Source of the DNA: an uncultured Selenomonadaceae bacterium
Lineage (GTDB): Bacteria > Bacillota > Negativicutes > Selenomonadales > Selenomonadaceae
NCBI GenBank assembly: GCA_905234195.1
Contig: CAJOFR010000003.1
Coordinates: 1 to 64,000 of the forward strand
DNA: 64,000 nt
Direction of reading: 5' to 3'
Shown here: piece after piece, positions 51,072 to 60,410 of the stretch
Numbering within the stretch: position 1 is the stretch's first letter
How the letters are laid out: each line of letters starts with the position of its first letter
Program-made: the position numbers and the translations under genes
The notes under the pieces: generated by a model
What the model was told of the DNA's origin: nothing
What the model saw: the letters and a program-made list of their open reading frames with translations, nothing else
Databases searched by the model: none

Positions 51072-52415
51072 ATGGCAGAAAATAATTTGAATCGTGGTCT
51101 TAAAAATCGTCACTTGCAAATGATTGCACTTGGCACGGCTGTCGGCACGGGATTGTTTTACGGCTCGACGGCAACAATTTCTTTGGCAGGTCCCGCCGTC
51201 GCGTTGAGCTATTTAATCGGCGGGCTGGTTGTCTTTTTGATTGTCAGAATGCTCGGCGAAATGTCCGTAGAAGAACCGGTAAGCGGCTCCTTCAGCTACT
51301 ACGCCGATAAATACTGGGGAAAATTTTTCGGCTTCCTCGCCGGCTGGAATTATTGGTTTTTGTATATTATCGTCAGCATGGCGGAACTCACCGCCGTCAG
51401 CATTTACGTTGCGTATTGGTTGCCCGATTTCCCGCAGTGGCTTAGCGCGCTGATTTGTCTCGCGATAATCACCGCTATAAATCTAATTACCGTCAGTGCT
51501 TACGGCGAAATTGAATTTTGGATGGCATTAATAAAAATTTCCGCGATTATCTTCATGATAATTCTCGGCTCGTATTTGATTTTCACGGACGCGCGCCCCT
51601 TCCCCGAAAACTTCAGCAACCTTTGGAGTCACGGCGGATTTTTCCCGAACGGAATTTGGGGAATGATGCTTTCAATCGTTCCGGTAATTTTTAGTTTCGG
51701 CGGGATTGAGCTGATTGGAATTACGGCGGGTGAAGCTGAAAACCCGAACAAGACAATTCCCCGCGCGATTAATCAAGTCATTTACCGCATCTTGATTTTT
51801 TACGTCGGCACAATGCTCGTTTTAATGACGCTGTGGTCGTGGGACGAAGTCGGTGTGAAAAATAGCCCCTTCGTTCAGATTTTTGAGAACATAGGGATAC
51901 CCGCCGCCGCGAACATTTTAAATTTCGTCGTGCTGACTGCGGCTGTCTCCGTCTACAACTCCGCAATTTATTCAAACTCAAGAATGCTCTATGGTCTCGC
52001 CGAAAGTTCCAACGCGCCGAAATTTTTTAAGAAACTCTCAAGCCGAAAAGTTCCCGTCAACGGAATTTTAGTTTCGTCGGGAATAACTTTGTTGGTCGTC
52101 TTGCTGAATTACCTTGCGCCGGGCAGAATTTTTATGTACCTGCTTTCAATCGTGACGGGCGCGGTTATTATCAGCTGGGCAATGATTATCATAACGCATT
52201 TAAAATTCCGGCAACACTGCAAAAAAATTGGGCGCGTCCCAAAATTTAAAGCGATACTCTACCCGTTTTCAAATTATCTTTGTCTCGCGTTCATAGCCGG
52301 CGTGATCGCGATGATGACAACGATGGACGAAATGTTACTTGCCGTCGCAATTATGCCGGTGTGGCTCGGCGTGATTGGAGTTTTTTATCTTTTTAAAAGG
52401 CCAAAGGGAGCGTGA
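51072..52415 (+). CDS. Amino acid permease (APC superfamily, AAT type)
   Basis: A 447-residue transporter with about 12 membrane segments. The family marker near the N-terminus is MIALGTAVGTGLFYGS, and FGGIELIGITAGEAENPNKTIP is the conserved loop between helices 6 and 7. It resembles the AroP/LysP/GabP branch, which imports amino acids with protons; the specificity is unknown, though nearby pheA/aroF make an aromatic substrate conceivable. A weak ribosome site suggests coupling to the gene before. Its stop overlaps the GTG of trmB. Confidence 0.88.
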   Translation: MAENNLNRGLKNRHLQMIALGTAVGTGLFYGSTATISLAGPAVALSYLIGGLVVFLIVRMLGEMSVEEPVSGSFSYYADKYWGKFFGFLAGWNYWFLYIIVSMAELTAVSIYVAYWLPDFPQWLSALICLAIITAINLITVSAYGEIEFWMALIKISAIIFMIILGSYLIFTDARPFPENFSNLWSHGGFFPNGIWGMMLSIVPVIFSFGGIELIGITAGEAENPNKTIPRAINQVIYRILIFYVGTMLVLMTLWSWDEVGVKNSPFVQIFENIGIPAAANILNFVVLTAAVSVYNSAIYSNSRMLYGLAESSNAPKFFKKLSSRKVPVNGILVSSGITLLVVLLNYLAPGRIFMYLLSIVTGAVIISWAMIIITHLKFRQHCKKIGRVPKFKAILYPFSNYLCLAFIAGVIAMMTTMDEMLLAVAIMPVWLGVIGVFYLFKRPKGA

Positions 52416-53071
52416 AAATTTTGCGGCTTAGAAAGAAACCGAACACCGACGAGAAATTGAAAAATTTTGCGGACTTCGTGACGCTGGAGAAAATCGGCGA
52501 AGAACGTCAAGGGCAGTGGCGAAAAATTTTCAGCGACGACTTGAATCGAAAACTTTTCGTGGAGCTCGGCACAGGCAAGGGCGATTTTATTTTGCAGATG
52601 GCTGAAAAAAATCCCGATATAAATTTCGTCGGGCTGGAAGTTGAGGCGGGCGTTGTCCTGAAAGCTGCGCGCAAAATTCAAGAAAAAAATCTCGGCAATC
52701 TGCGGCTGGTCGTCTTCGATATTAACCGCATTGCCGAAATTTTTGCCGAACATGAAATCGACAGGCTGTTTATAAATTTTTGTGACCCTTGGCCGAAAAA
52801 ACGCCACGCCAAACGCCGTTTGACTCACGTCAGATTTTTGGAGATGTACAGAAAAATTTTGAAACCCTCCGGCGAAATTCACTTCAAGACGGATAATCGC
52901 GGGCTGTTCGATTTTTCGCTGGAGCAGTTCCAAATTGCGGGCTTCGACGTTCGCGACGTGACGAACGACCTGCACGCCGAAGAGCCGCCCGAAAATATCC
53001 GCACCGAATACGAAAATAAATTTTCCGCGCTCGGCGTCCCAATAAATCGCTGCGTCGTGATTGTCCGCTGA
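52412..53071 (+). CDS. trmB: tRNA (guanine-N7-)-methyltransferase
   Basis: Methylates guanosine 46 in the tRNA variable loop. 219 residues, with SAM motif FVELGTGKGDFILQMA and the family-specific FINFCDPWPKKRHAKRRL. GTG start overlaps the permease stop by four bases. It converges with the coiled-coil gene with only three bases between the stop codons. Confidence 0.94.
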   Translation: MKILRLRKKPNTDEKLKNFADFVTLEKIGEERQGQWRKIFSDDLNRKLFVELGTGKGDFILQMAEKNPDINFVGLEVEAGVVLKAARKIQEKNLGNLRLVVFDINRIAEIFAEHEIDRLFINFCDPWPKKRHAKRRLTHVRFLEMYRKILKPSGEIHFKTDNRGLFDFSLEQFQIAGFDVRDVTNDLHAEEPPENIRTEYENKFSALGVPINRCVVIVR

Positions 53072-53074
53072 AAT

Positions 53075-53632
53075 TTATCTGCCGCGCCTTTTATCGGTAT
53101 CGTCTTTTGTTTCGCCTGTGTGTTCCTCCGCGTAAAACGCCGCGTAAACCATCTTTTTTTTTGTAGCGGGATTTTCGCGGGTGGCGGGCAAAACATCATC
53201 CGCCTCGACAATAATTTCATCGCCCTCGCTCAAAATAATCCCGTTGAAAACGCTTGAGTCGTCGTCCTCTTCGGATTGGTCGTCGTCATTTTCAGCGGGG
53301 CTGATTTCCTCTTTGGTGAAGTGAACTTTTTCTACGTACTCTGCAAAAATTTTTTGAAACTCGCCGTTAAAATGCCGCATCAAGTTACTTAAATTGGTCA
53401 CGAAAGTTTTGTTCGCCTCAAGGAGCTCATTTTTCTCGGCGCGCAAATTTTCCACTTCCGCGCGAAGTTCGTGACTTTCTTTTTGGAGAGTTTCGTTTTG
53501 CTCGCGAAGTTCATCGCCTGCATTTTTAAGAGTTTCATTTTCTTTTCGGACGTTGTCCAGGTCGCCTTGAAGATTTTCGCCGATTTCGCGGGCGGCGGAT
53601 AAAATTTTTTCGAGTTCCGCGAATTTTTCCAT
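53075..53632 (-). CDS. Coiled-coil protein of unknown function
   Basis: About 185 residues. Residues 5-95 are one long coiled coil with ENETLKN/EQNETLQK/ESHELRA heptads; a middle stretch is strongly acidic (NDDDQSEEDDDSS); the end is basic (TDKRRGR). No membrane segment. ATG at 53632 is preferred because AAAGGG lies eight bases upstream; a GTG at 53641 is possible. It follows addB in the mutL-addB operon, where addA would often be. A structural or partner role for AddB is possible but unsupported. Confidence 0.7.
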   Translation of the reverse strand: MEKFAELEKILSAAREIGENLQGDLDNVRKENETLKNAGDELREQNETLQKESHELRAEVENLRAEKNELLEANKTFVTNLSNLMRHFNGEFQKIFAEYVEKVHFTKEEISPAENDDDQSEEDDDSSVFNGIILSEGDEIIVEADDVLPATRENPATKKKMVYAAFYAEEHTGETKDDTDKRRGR

Positions 53633-53656
53633 GTCAGTCACCCTTTTAAAAAATTT

Positions 53657-56600
53657 TTAATTCAAACCCGTTTCAAGGTTTTTCATTTTCTGAAGAATTT
53701 CGTTATCGTTGAGTTTCGGCAGATTTTTTGCGGAGCTTTTAATTTTCGCGTTGAAGCCGCAAAGTTCGGAGTAGATACAAAATTTGCAGGCGTCCCTCTT
53801 CGGAGTACTGCAGGGCTCGGCTTTAATCTCCCCGCGCAAAATATTTTTCCCCGTCTGCCGAATAACTTCCTCAACAAAATTTATAAGCGTCGAAAATTCT
53901 TCTTCGGTCTTGACGTTTTTTAGATAGCTGCCGTGAATCCCGCTGTTCGTCAGCTTAATTTTTATGAAGTCCTGCGCGGCGGAACCGTCAATTTCTTTTA
54001 TGACGTCGACGTTATTCAGAAACCAGCCGGGCATTTTTAATTCCTTGTCGATTTCCTTGAGCGTCTCCTCAATATTTTTCGCGCTCTTCACCGGATATTT
54101 CAAAAAGTAATAAAGCATTCCGGCGGGCTCGCGTTCGCCGACGACGTTCAATTTATTCGCCGCCATAAGGTAAGTCAACAGTTGCAGGTTTATCCCCACA
54201 AAAACTTCAGTCAAATTCAAATACGCACTGCCGGTTTTATAATCGATTATCAAAAAATATTTTCCGTCTTCGTTGAAGTCGACGCGGTCAATTTTTCCAG
54301 TCAATTCCATTTTAACGCCTTCGACGTCATAAATCAACGCCCTTACATTCGCCGCGCCAAAAGTTTTTTCAAACATGGTCGGATGAAATTTGCTGACTTT
54401 GTCGAGTTCGATCAGATTTTTTATCGCGGTGACAGCAACCTTTTTAATTCTGTCGCGCTGTTGTTGAAGGGCGTTTGTGCTGAAAAGAATTTTGTTGTTG
54501 AGTTTCGGCGAAAGGTTATCAAAAATTTCCGTGACAATCTGCGAAAGTTCGGGCTCCTCTACGGAAGACCACGCGCGATTTTCCGCCTGCAACTCCTCCC
54601 CGAATTTCCGCATGACCGCGTGCAAAATATTCCCCACGTCCGGCGGCTGAACCTTGTATTCACGACGCTCCTCCAGTTTCAAACCGTAGCGCGCAAAATA
54701 TTTAAAAGGACACTGATTAAAATTTTCGAGATTGGTCACCGAACCGCGCAACTTTTTATTCGGCGCAAAAAGTTCCCGCGCAGATTTCGGCGACAAAGTT
54801 TTTTCGCTGATTGAGTATTCGACGGCACTGCCAATATTTTTCAGGACGTCGAGGGGCACAAGGGGAATTTCGACGCGCGGGAACATACCTTTCAGCTTGT
54901 CCAGCACAGGCGAAGACCGAATCGCATTGCCCTCCGCGTCGGCAAGCGGGTAGGTTATGTGGAGATATTCGCGCGCCTCGTTCAGCCCGCGATAAGTCAA
55001 AAATTTTTCGGCAAGCATATTTTCGCGCCCGCCCTTTGAAATTTCCAAGCCGGCGTCGTTCAAATGCAAGCGGTCGACGTCCGAGAGCAAAGAATTTTCC
55101 TTAGCCTGCTTCGGGAAATTTGTTTCGCTGAATCCCAAAATATAGATCGCCCGCGAATTTTGCAAGGCGTTCTGGTCAAACTGCGCGACTGTCACTTCGT
55201 CAATGCCCGGCGGAATCAAAGACATCTCCAGCGCGTCAAGCCCTTCGTTGATTATAAATTCAAACTCCCGCGTGTCAATAATCTCTTCGCCCAGCGCGTC
55301 GACGATTTGTTCCATTAAAGTCACGACGTCGTCCCAAATTTTCAAGTGCTCCCGCGAAAGTGACAGGTCGCCGCGCAATTCTTCCACTTCCGCCCAGCGG
55401 ACAAGCTTTTCATGGACTTTTAGATCTTCTATCAAAATGAAAAGGCTTTTTGTCAGTTCGAGGACGGAATTTTTTTTGCCGACTGCCTTTGAAAATTTTA
55501 CGAGCGGCAAAATTATTTCGCGGCGTATCGCGTCGACTTTGACGAGGCGCGCAGATTCCTCCGCCGAAGGTTCATTTTTGGCGTCCTCAAGATTATGGCG
55601 GTGCCAATGCCAAATTTTTTCGCGCGTCCAAATTTTTTCTCCGCGCAAACCAAATTCCAGCACGTAATTTTCCAGCAAGTCAATATCTTCGCGGGCGGCG
55701 TCAAAAAAATCCGTGCGCAGGCAACGAAAAATCGCCTCCGCCTTCCAGCCGCGCAGAACTTCCAACGCCGAACGAATCAGTTCCGCCAAAGGATGATTAG
55801 CCGCCGCGCGTTTGCCGTCGACGAAAAAAGGGATGCCGTGAATTTCAAAAAGCGGCTTGATTAAATCCCGATAACTTTCGTCGCGATAAATAATCCCGAT
55901 TTCGCGAAAACGATAGCCGCGTTCACGACGAAGTTTCAAAATATCGCGGGCAACCGCCTCGACTTCGACGCGCTTATTCACCGCCTCGACAATCTTCAAA
56001 TTTTCGGTATGACCTCTAAAAATTTTCGGCGCGTGGCTGAAAAAATTCTGCTCAATAAATTTCAGCGCGTCATTTTCAAAACGCCGGGAGCCTTCGCAAC
56101 GAGTAACCTTGAAGTCCGCGCCGACTTCCTCCGCGATTTTTTCGAGCATCTTAAAAGTTTTAAAAGAGCGATTGAACAGCCCAAGATTTTCCTGTACATT
56201 TTCGCGGCTGTTAATTTTCGCGTCCATAGGCAGAGCAACATGAACATTGCGGGCGTGCTGAAAAATTTCGCGCAGGATTTTTCTCTGTTGCGGGTCGAAA
56301 AAAATAAACCCGTCGATAAAAATTTCCGAACGCTTAATCGCCGCAGAATCTTTTATAAAATCCGCCGCCTGTTCGATTAAATCGCTTTCATCATTTTGTT
56401 TACCGGCGATAAAATTTTTGAAGTCGTCGGACAAAATCGCGAAGTCATGAATTTTATTTTGGAGTTCCTCGTCGATTTTTTTATCCGGCGGAAGATTTTC
56501 GTTGACCTCGATAATTTTCCGGAAGTTTTCCGCGCCGACAGCGTAGGTGCGCAGATCCTTCAATTCCCGCGAAAGAATTTCAGCAAAGCCGCGACGACGC

Positions 56601-56941
56601 GCCGCATTTTTGTAATAAAGCAAGCTGTCAGATTTTGAAAGATTGAGCAAAATTTTTCGCAGGAGGAGCCGCCGCCCGATTTCGGATATGCGCGGGACAA
56701 TCGAGCCGCCGACTTCGGACAAAATTTGGTAAGCGAATCTCTGGAAACTGCACATGCGCGTACCGGTTGCGCCGCCGGTTATTGTCGCGAGTTCGAGTTC
56801 TGCGCGATAAGTCTGGTAAGCCGGCAACAGAAAAATGATTTCGGTTTTCAGCGGCGACTCTGTTAAAATTTTTTTCATTTGTTGGAGGCAGGTGAAAGTT
56901 TTTCCGGAGCCTGCCCTCCCGATTATCACTTCGACTGACAT
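53657..56941 (-). CDS. addB: ATP-dependent helicase/nuclease subunit B (AddB)
   Basis: Subunit of the AddAB enzyme that resects double-strand ends for recombination. 1094 residues. Walker A GRAGSGKTFTCLQQM at the start, an inactivated UvrD-like helicase core, and a C-terminal RecB-type nuclease (LIIDYKTG). The Fe-S cluster cysteines are in NQCPFKYFARYGL and CSTPKRDACKFCIYSELC. The partner addA is not next to it. Its ribosome-site region is made of the heptamer repeat. Confidence 0.92.
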   Translation of the reverse strand: MSVEVIIGRAGSGKTFTCLQQMKKILTESPLKTEIIFLLPAYQTYRAELELATITGGATGTRMCSFQRFAYQILSEVGGSIVPRISEIGRRLLLRKILLNLSKSDSLLYYKNAARRRGFAEILSRELKDLRTYAVGAENFRKIIEVNENLPPDKKIDEELQNKIHDFAILSDDFKNFIAGKQNDESDLIEQAADFIKDSAAIKRSEIFIDGFIFFDPQQRKILREIFQHARNVHVALPMDAKINSRENVQENLGLFNRSFKTFKMLEKIAEEVGADFKVTRCEGSRRFENDALKFIEQNFFSHAPKIFRGHTENLKIVEAVNKRVEVEAVARDILKLRRERGYRFREIGIIYRDESYRDLIKPLFEIHGIPFFVDGKRAAANHPLAELIRSALEVLRGWKAEAIFRCLRTDFFDAAREDIDLLENYVLEFGLRGEKIWTREKIWHWHRHNLEDAKNEPSAEESARLVKVDAIRREIILPLVKFSKAVGKKNSVLELTKSLFILIEDLKVHEKLVRWAEVEELRGDLSLSREHLKIWDDVVTLMEQIVDALGEEIIDTREFEFIINEGLDALEMSLIPPGIDEVTVAQFDQNALQNSRAIYILGFSETNFPKQAKENSLLSDVDRLHLNDAGLEISKGGRENMLAEKFLTYRGLNEAREYLHITYPLADAEGNAIRSSPVLDKLKGMFPRVEIPLVPLDVLKNIGSAVEYSISEKTLSPKSARELFAPNKKLRGSVTNLENFNQCPFKYFARYGLKLEERREYKVQPPDVGNILHAVMRKFGEELQAENRAWSSVEEPELSQIVTEIFDNLSPKLNNKILFSTNALQQQRDRIKKVAVTAIKNLIELDKVSKFHPTMFEKTFGAANVRALIYDVEGVKMELTGKIDRVDFNEDGKYFLIIDYKTGSAYLNLTEVFVGINLQLLTYLMAANKLNVVGEREPAGMLYYFLKYPVKSAKNIEETLKEIDKELKMPGWFLNNVDVIKEIDGSAAQDFIKIKLTNSGIHGSYLKNVKTEEEFSTLINFVEEVIRQTGKNILRGEIKAEPCSTPKRDACKFCIYSELCGFNAKIKSSAKNLPKLNDNEILQKMKNLETGLN

Positions 56942-56944
56942 TTT

Positions 56945-56985
56945 CTAATCCCTACCCCCTAATCCCTAAACCCCAGCCACTAAAA
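56945..56985. repeat. Heptamer-type repeat, site 7
   Basis: Minus-strand units TTTAGGG ATTAGGG GGTAGGG ATTAGAA, between the mutL stop and the addB start. It forms the whole spacer, including the bases at the ribosome-site position of addB. Confidence 0.75.
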
Positions 56986-58863
56986 TTAGGTGCGCTTGAA
57001 CATTTTGGCGAGGTCTTCTTTGGAAAATTTAATAATCGTCGGACGACCATGCGGGCAAGTGTGCGGGTGCGAAGTCTTGCTCAAATCTTTAAGCAAACTT
57101 TTCATCTGCTGCAAGTCCAATTCCTGCCCCGCCTTAATTGCCGCGCGACAAGCCGTTATCGCGAGGACTGCGTGCCGAATATTCGCGGCAATATCCGCGC
57201 GCCGCTCGTCGTCAATTTCTGCGGCGGAATCTTCGGGCAACGCGGAAATAATTTCGCGAAACATACTATCGGCGTCGGCGTCGGCGGCGTCCAGCGGAAT
57301 TTCAATCAGCCGGAACTCATTTTCACCGCTCGGCTCAATCGTGAAACCCAACTGCGAAAAAATTTCCAAATTATTTTCCAGCAGACGTGTTTCACGGGAA
57401 TCGCATTTAAAAATTCTGTGTATCAAAAGTTGTTGCGCGGGAATGGTGCCGGCGTAATTGCTCAACTTGTCGAATAAAATCCTCTCGTGCGCGGCGTGCT
57501 GGTCGACGATGTATAAATCGGTGCCGCCCTGCGCGACAATGTAACAGAGATTAATTTGACCGAGCGGCTGCAAATTTTCCGTCGACTTGTCAAAATTTTT
57601 CGGCTCGTCGTCAAAAATTTTCGGTTGAGGAATTTCAGGCGGCGTCTCAAAAATTTCCGTTTCGTTCAAAAAATCGGGCGGCTCTTCCGGCGGCGGTAAT
57701 TCGTCGTCAAAAATCGTAAATTCCTCAAAACTCGCGGGCTTGTCGTCAATTTTTGGATCTGGTTTCGGCGAAAAAATTTTCTTCGGTTTTATGTCGTCAA
57801 GGTTCAGCGGCTCGTAGCGCGGCTTGTCCGGAGCAACGGCGATATTTTTCAAGTCATGCTCCTGCGGATTGTAAGCATTTTTTTCAGAGATAGCCTCACG
57901 CACCGCGCGATAAATCAGCTGGAAAATTTTTCCGTCGTCTTCAAATTTCAGCTCGGTTTTCTGCGGATGAACATTGACGTCGATAGAATTTTGCGGCACG
58001 TCGATTTTCAAGACGGCAAGAGGATATCCGGTCTTCGGTATCAAAGATTTATATGATTCGTCAATCGCCTTAGAAATAATTTTACTGCTCACGACGCGCC
58101 CATTTACGATAAAAGTTTGCCAGTGGCGATAAGTCTTTAAAAAATTCGGCTTGGTGATAAAACCGGACAGCTTGAAATTTTCTTCGGCAAGTTTCACGGC
58201 AAGCAAAGAGTCGGTCAATTCCACGCCGTAAATACTCGAAAGCGTGTCGATAATTTTCCCGTTGCCAGGCGTCGTCAAAACCGCGTTTTTATTAATCAGC
58301 TTGAAAGAAATATCCGGGCGGCTCAACGAAAGTTTAACGATAGTGTCGTGAATTTTTCCGGTTTCAGTCGCTGTGGTTTTTAAAAACTTCAAGCGGGCGG
58401 GCGTGTTGAAAAATAAATCCTCCACAATAACCGTCGTGCCCACCTTGCAACCAATTTCATGAAGGTCGACATTTTTTCCGCCTTCGATTTTAATTTTCGT
58501 ACCCAGCTCGTTATCTGCGCGGCGGGTCTGAATCGTGAACTTGGAAACGGCGGCGATAGTCGGGAGGGCTTCGCCGCGAAAACCCAACGTCGAAATTTGT
58601 TGCAGGTCGTTGACGCTGGAAAGTTTGCTCGTGGCGTGGCGGCGAATTGCAAGAGAAACGTCCTCGCGATTCATGCCGCTGCCGTCGTCAGTGACGCGAA
58701 TTAAACTTTTTCCGCCGTTAATAATCTCAACTTCGATGCGCGTCGCTCCGGCGTCAATGGAATTTTCGACAAGCTCTTTGACGCAAGAGGCAGGACGTTC
58801 GACAACTTCACCGGCGGCAATTTTATTTATCGTGCCCGCGTCAAGCAATCGGACATTGCTCAC
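56986..58863 (-). CDS. mutL: DNA mismatch repair protein MutL
   Basis: ATPase and nicking endonuclease of mismatch repair, 625 residues. The GHKL ATPase shows ELVENSIDAGATRIEV, VTDDGSGM and LGFRGEALPTI. The C-terminal endonuclease domain shows VDQHAAHERI and CPHGRP, so it should nick DNA, as expected in bacteria lacking MutH. Between lies a proline/phenylalanine-rich linker. GTG at 58863 (SNVRLLDAGTINKIAAGEVVE) is chosen for its GAGGGGGG ribosome site and family match; the longer frame is unsupported. mutS is not upstream here. Confidence 0.95.
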   Translation of the reverse strand: MSNVRLLDAGTINKIAAGEVVERPASCVKELVENSIDAGATRIEVEIINGGKSLIRVTDDGSGMNREDVSLAIRRHATSKLSSVNDLQQISTLGFRGEALPTIAAVSKFTIQTRRADNELGTKIKIEGGKNVDLHEIGCKVGTTVIVEDLFFNTPARLKFLKTTATETGKIHDTIVKLSLSRPDISFKLINKNAVLTTPGNGKIIDTLSSIYGVELTDSLLAVKLAEENFKLSGFITKPNFLKTYRHWQTFIVNGRVVSSKIISKAIDESYKSLIPKTGYPLAVLKIDVPQNSIDVNVHPQKTELKFEDDGKIFQLIYRAVREAISEKNAYNPQEHDLKNIAVAPDKPRYEPLNLDDIKPKKIFSPKPDPKIDDKPASFEEFTIFDDELPPPEEPPDFLNETEIFETPPEIPQPKIFDDEPKNFDKSTENLQPLGQINLCYIVAQGGTDLYIVDQHAAHERILFDKLSNYAGTIPAQQLLIHRIFKCDSRETRLLENNLEIFSQLGFTIEPSGENEFRLIEIPLDAADADADSMFREIISALPEDSAAEIDDERRADIAANIRHAVLAITACRAAIKAGQELDLQQMKSLLKDLSKTSHPHTCPHGRPTIIKFSKEDLAKMFKRT

Positions 58864-58899
58864 GAAAAAAATCCCCCCTCGAAAAATTTTTTCATGATA

Positions 58900-58928
58900 A
58901 GTATAAACGAAGTTGCAAACATTGTCCA
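58900..58928 (-). promoter_or_regulatory. Promoter of the mutL operon
   Basis: Minus-strand TGGACA (58928-58923), 17-base spacer, TATACT (58905-58900), 37 bases before the mutL start. Divergent from the pur promoter. Confidence 0.65.
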
Positions 58929-58938
58929 CAAGAATCCG

Positions 58939-58967
58939 TTGACAGTTTTTGCGCGAATTGTTATTAT
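58939..58967 (+). promoter_or_regulatory. Promoter of the purine operon
   Basis: TTGACA at 58939-58944, 17-base spacer, TATTAT at 58962-58967, 45 bases before purE. The leader is too short for a purine riboswitch. Confidence 0.8.
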
Positions 58968-59011
58968 TAAGACAAGTTTTTGGCAGAAAAATTTGATTGG
59001 AGGGATTCGGA

Positions 59012-59524
59012 TTGGAAGTTGCAATAATTATGGGCAGTGACAGCGATTGGGGAGTAATGAAAAAATCCGTCGACGTCTTTAAAAATTTTGGGATTGAATT
59101 TGCGGTGACGGTGGCTTCGGCGCATCGCACCCCGCAAAAAGTTCAGGCGTTCGTGGAAAAATGCCACGCGCAGGGCGTAAAAATTTTTATCGCGGCGGCA
59201 GGTTGCGCGGCGCATTTGGCAGGGGTGGTTGCCGCCCACACGACGCGCCCCGTTATCGGCGTCCCGATTAATTCCGAACCTTTCAAGGGCTTGGATTCTC
59301 TTTTGAGCACCGTGCAGATGCCGGGCGGCGTCCCCGTCGCTACGATGGCAGTCGACGGCGCAAAAAATGCCGCACTCTTCGCGGCGGAAATTCTTGCTTT
59401 AAATAATGAAAGTCTCAAGGAAAAACTTAACGAGTATAGAAAAAATATGGTTGAAGAAGTTGAGCGCAAAGATGATTCTATTCAACGCGCGCTTGCAGAA
59501 ATAAAAAATGAGGTGATAGAATGA
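59012..59524 (+). CDS. purE: N5-carboxyaminoimidazole ribonucleotide mutase
   Basis: Purine synthesis step converting N5-CAIR to CAIR. 170 residues. Conserved start [14 protein letters not shown], then SAHRTPQ and the [14 protein letters not shown] region. The TTG at 59012 is chosen because GGAGGG is seven bases upstream; another TTG at 58997 overlaps that ribosome site. First gene of the operon. Its stop overlaps the start of a 56-residue secreted peptide. Confidence 0.95.
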   Translation: MEVAIIMGSDSDWGVMKKSVDVFKNFGIEFAVTVASAHRTPQKVQAFVEKCHAQGVKIFIAAAGCAAHLAGVVAAHTTRPVIGVPINSEPFKGLDSLLSTVQMPGGVPVATMAVDGAKNAALFAAEILALNNESLKEKLNEYRKNMVEEVERKDDSIQRALAEIKNEVIE

Positions 59525-59691
59525 AAAAGGTTTTGGCGGCTTTACTTTTGACTTTGGCGGCTGTGAGTTTTAATGCAGCTGAAGCCGCAGATTTTTATTT
59601 TGAATTTGAACAGCCGAGAGTTTCGACTATCGGAATAGACAATATCGAAATTATCGACATAAGAAATTTTTTTGAGGAGGTAATTAAATGA
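59521..59691 (+). CDS. 56-residue exported peptide embedded between purE and purC
   Basis: A small gene that overlaps purE at its start (ATGA at 59521) and purC at its end (ATGA at 59688). The product begins with a convincing signal peptide ([20 protein letters not shown], cleavage near AEA) and leaves a mature part of about 34 residues, acidic, with FYFEFEQPRVSTIGI and a C-terminal FFEEVIK. The purC ribosome site GAGGAGG lies inside its last codons, so it also couples purC translation to purE. It may be a real small secreted protein or the remnant of a larger one; I do not recognise a family. Confidence 0.65.
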   Translation: MKKVLAALLLTLAAVSFNAAEAADFYFEFEQPRVSTIGIDNIEIIDIRNFFEEVIK

Positions 59692-60395
59692 ACAAGACCA
59701 ATACCCTTTACGAAGGCAAGGCGAAAATTGTTTACGAGACAGACGAGCCGGATAAATTGATTGTTTACTTTAAGGACGACGCAACAGCCGGCAATGGTGA
59801 GAAGAAGGGCACGATTCAAAACAAGGGGATTATTAATAACGAGATGAGCGCGTTTTTCTTCAAGCTCCTTAAAGACCACGAGATTAAAAGCCATTTTATC
59901 GACAAGCTTAGCGACCGCGAAATGGTCGTGCAAAAACTCAACATGATTGCGCTTGAAGTTATCGTCCGCAATGTTGCGGCGGGCAGTCTTGCAAAACGTC
60001 TTGGGCTCCCCGAAGGTACGCCGCTCAAAACTCCCGTGCTCGAATACTGCTACAAAAATGACGAGCTCGGTGATCCTCTCCTCAATCGTTACCATATTAT
60101 GGTTCTCGATTTGGCAAGCGTGAATGAACTCGACGAAATTGAACACATTTCTTTTTGCGTGAATCAAGTCATGATTAATCTGCTTAAGGCGAAAAATATT
60201 CGGCTGATTGATTTTAAGTTGGAGTTCGGGCGCGACGAAAAGGGCGGGATTGTTTTGGCGGACGAGATTTCTCCCGATAACTGCCGCTTCTGGGATATGA
60301 CGACTAACGAAAAACTTGATAAGGATCGTTTCCGTCGGGATCTCGGCGGCGTCGAAGAGGCGTACCAGGAAATTTTGAAACGTGTTACCGCTTGA
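59688..60395 (+). CDS. purC: Phosphoribosylaminoimidazole-succinocarboxamide synthase
   Basis: Joins CAIR and aspartate to give SAICAR. 235 residues with LYEGKAKIVYETDEPD at the start, DDATAGNG, VRNVAAGSLAKRLG and LIDFKLEFGRDEKG, and the ISPDNCRFWD motif. All normal for the family. Start at ATG 59688 with GAGGAGG upstream. Confidence 0.96.
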   Translation: MNKTNTLYEGKAKIVYETDEPDKLIVYFKDDATAGNGEKKGTIQNKGIINNEMSAFFFKLLKDHEIKSHFIDKLSDREMVVQKLNMIALEVIVRNVAAGSLAKRLGLPEGTPLKTPVLEYCYKNDELGDPLLNRYHIMVLDLASVNELDEIEHISFCVNQVMINLLKAKNIRLIDFKLEFGRDEKGGIVLADEISPDNCRFWDMTTNEKLDKDRFRRDLGGVEEAYQEILKRVTA

Positions 60396-60410
60396 CTGGA
60401 AGTGCTTAGA

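Noticed and set aside
58868-59011. Purine riboswitch before purE
   Set aside because: The leader from promoter to start is about 45 bases, too short, and no conserved loop sequences are seen.
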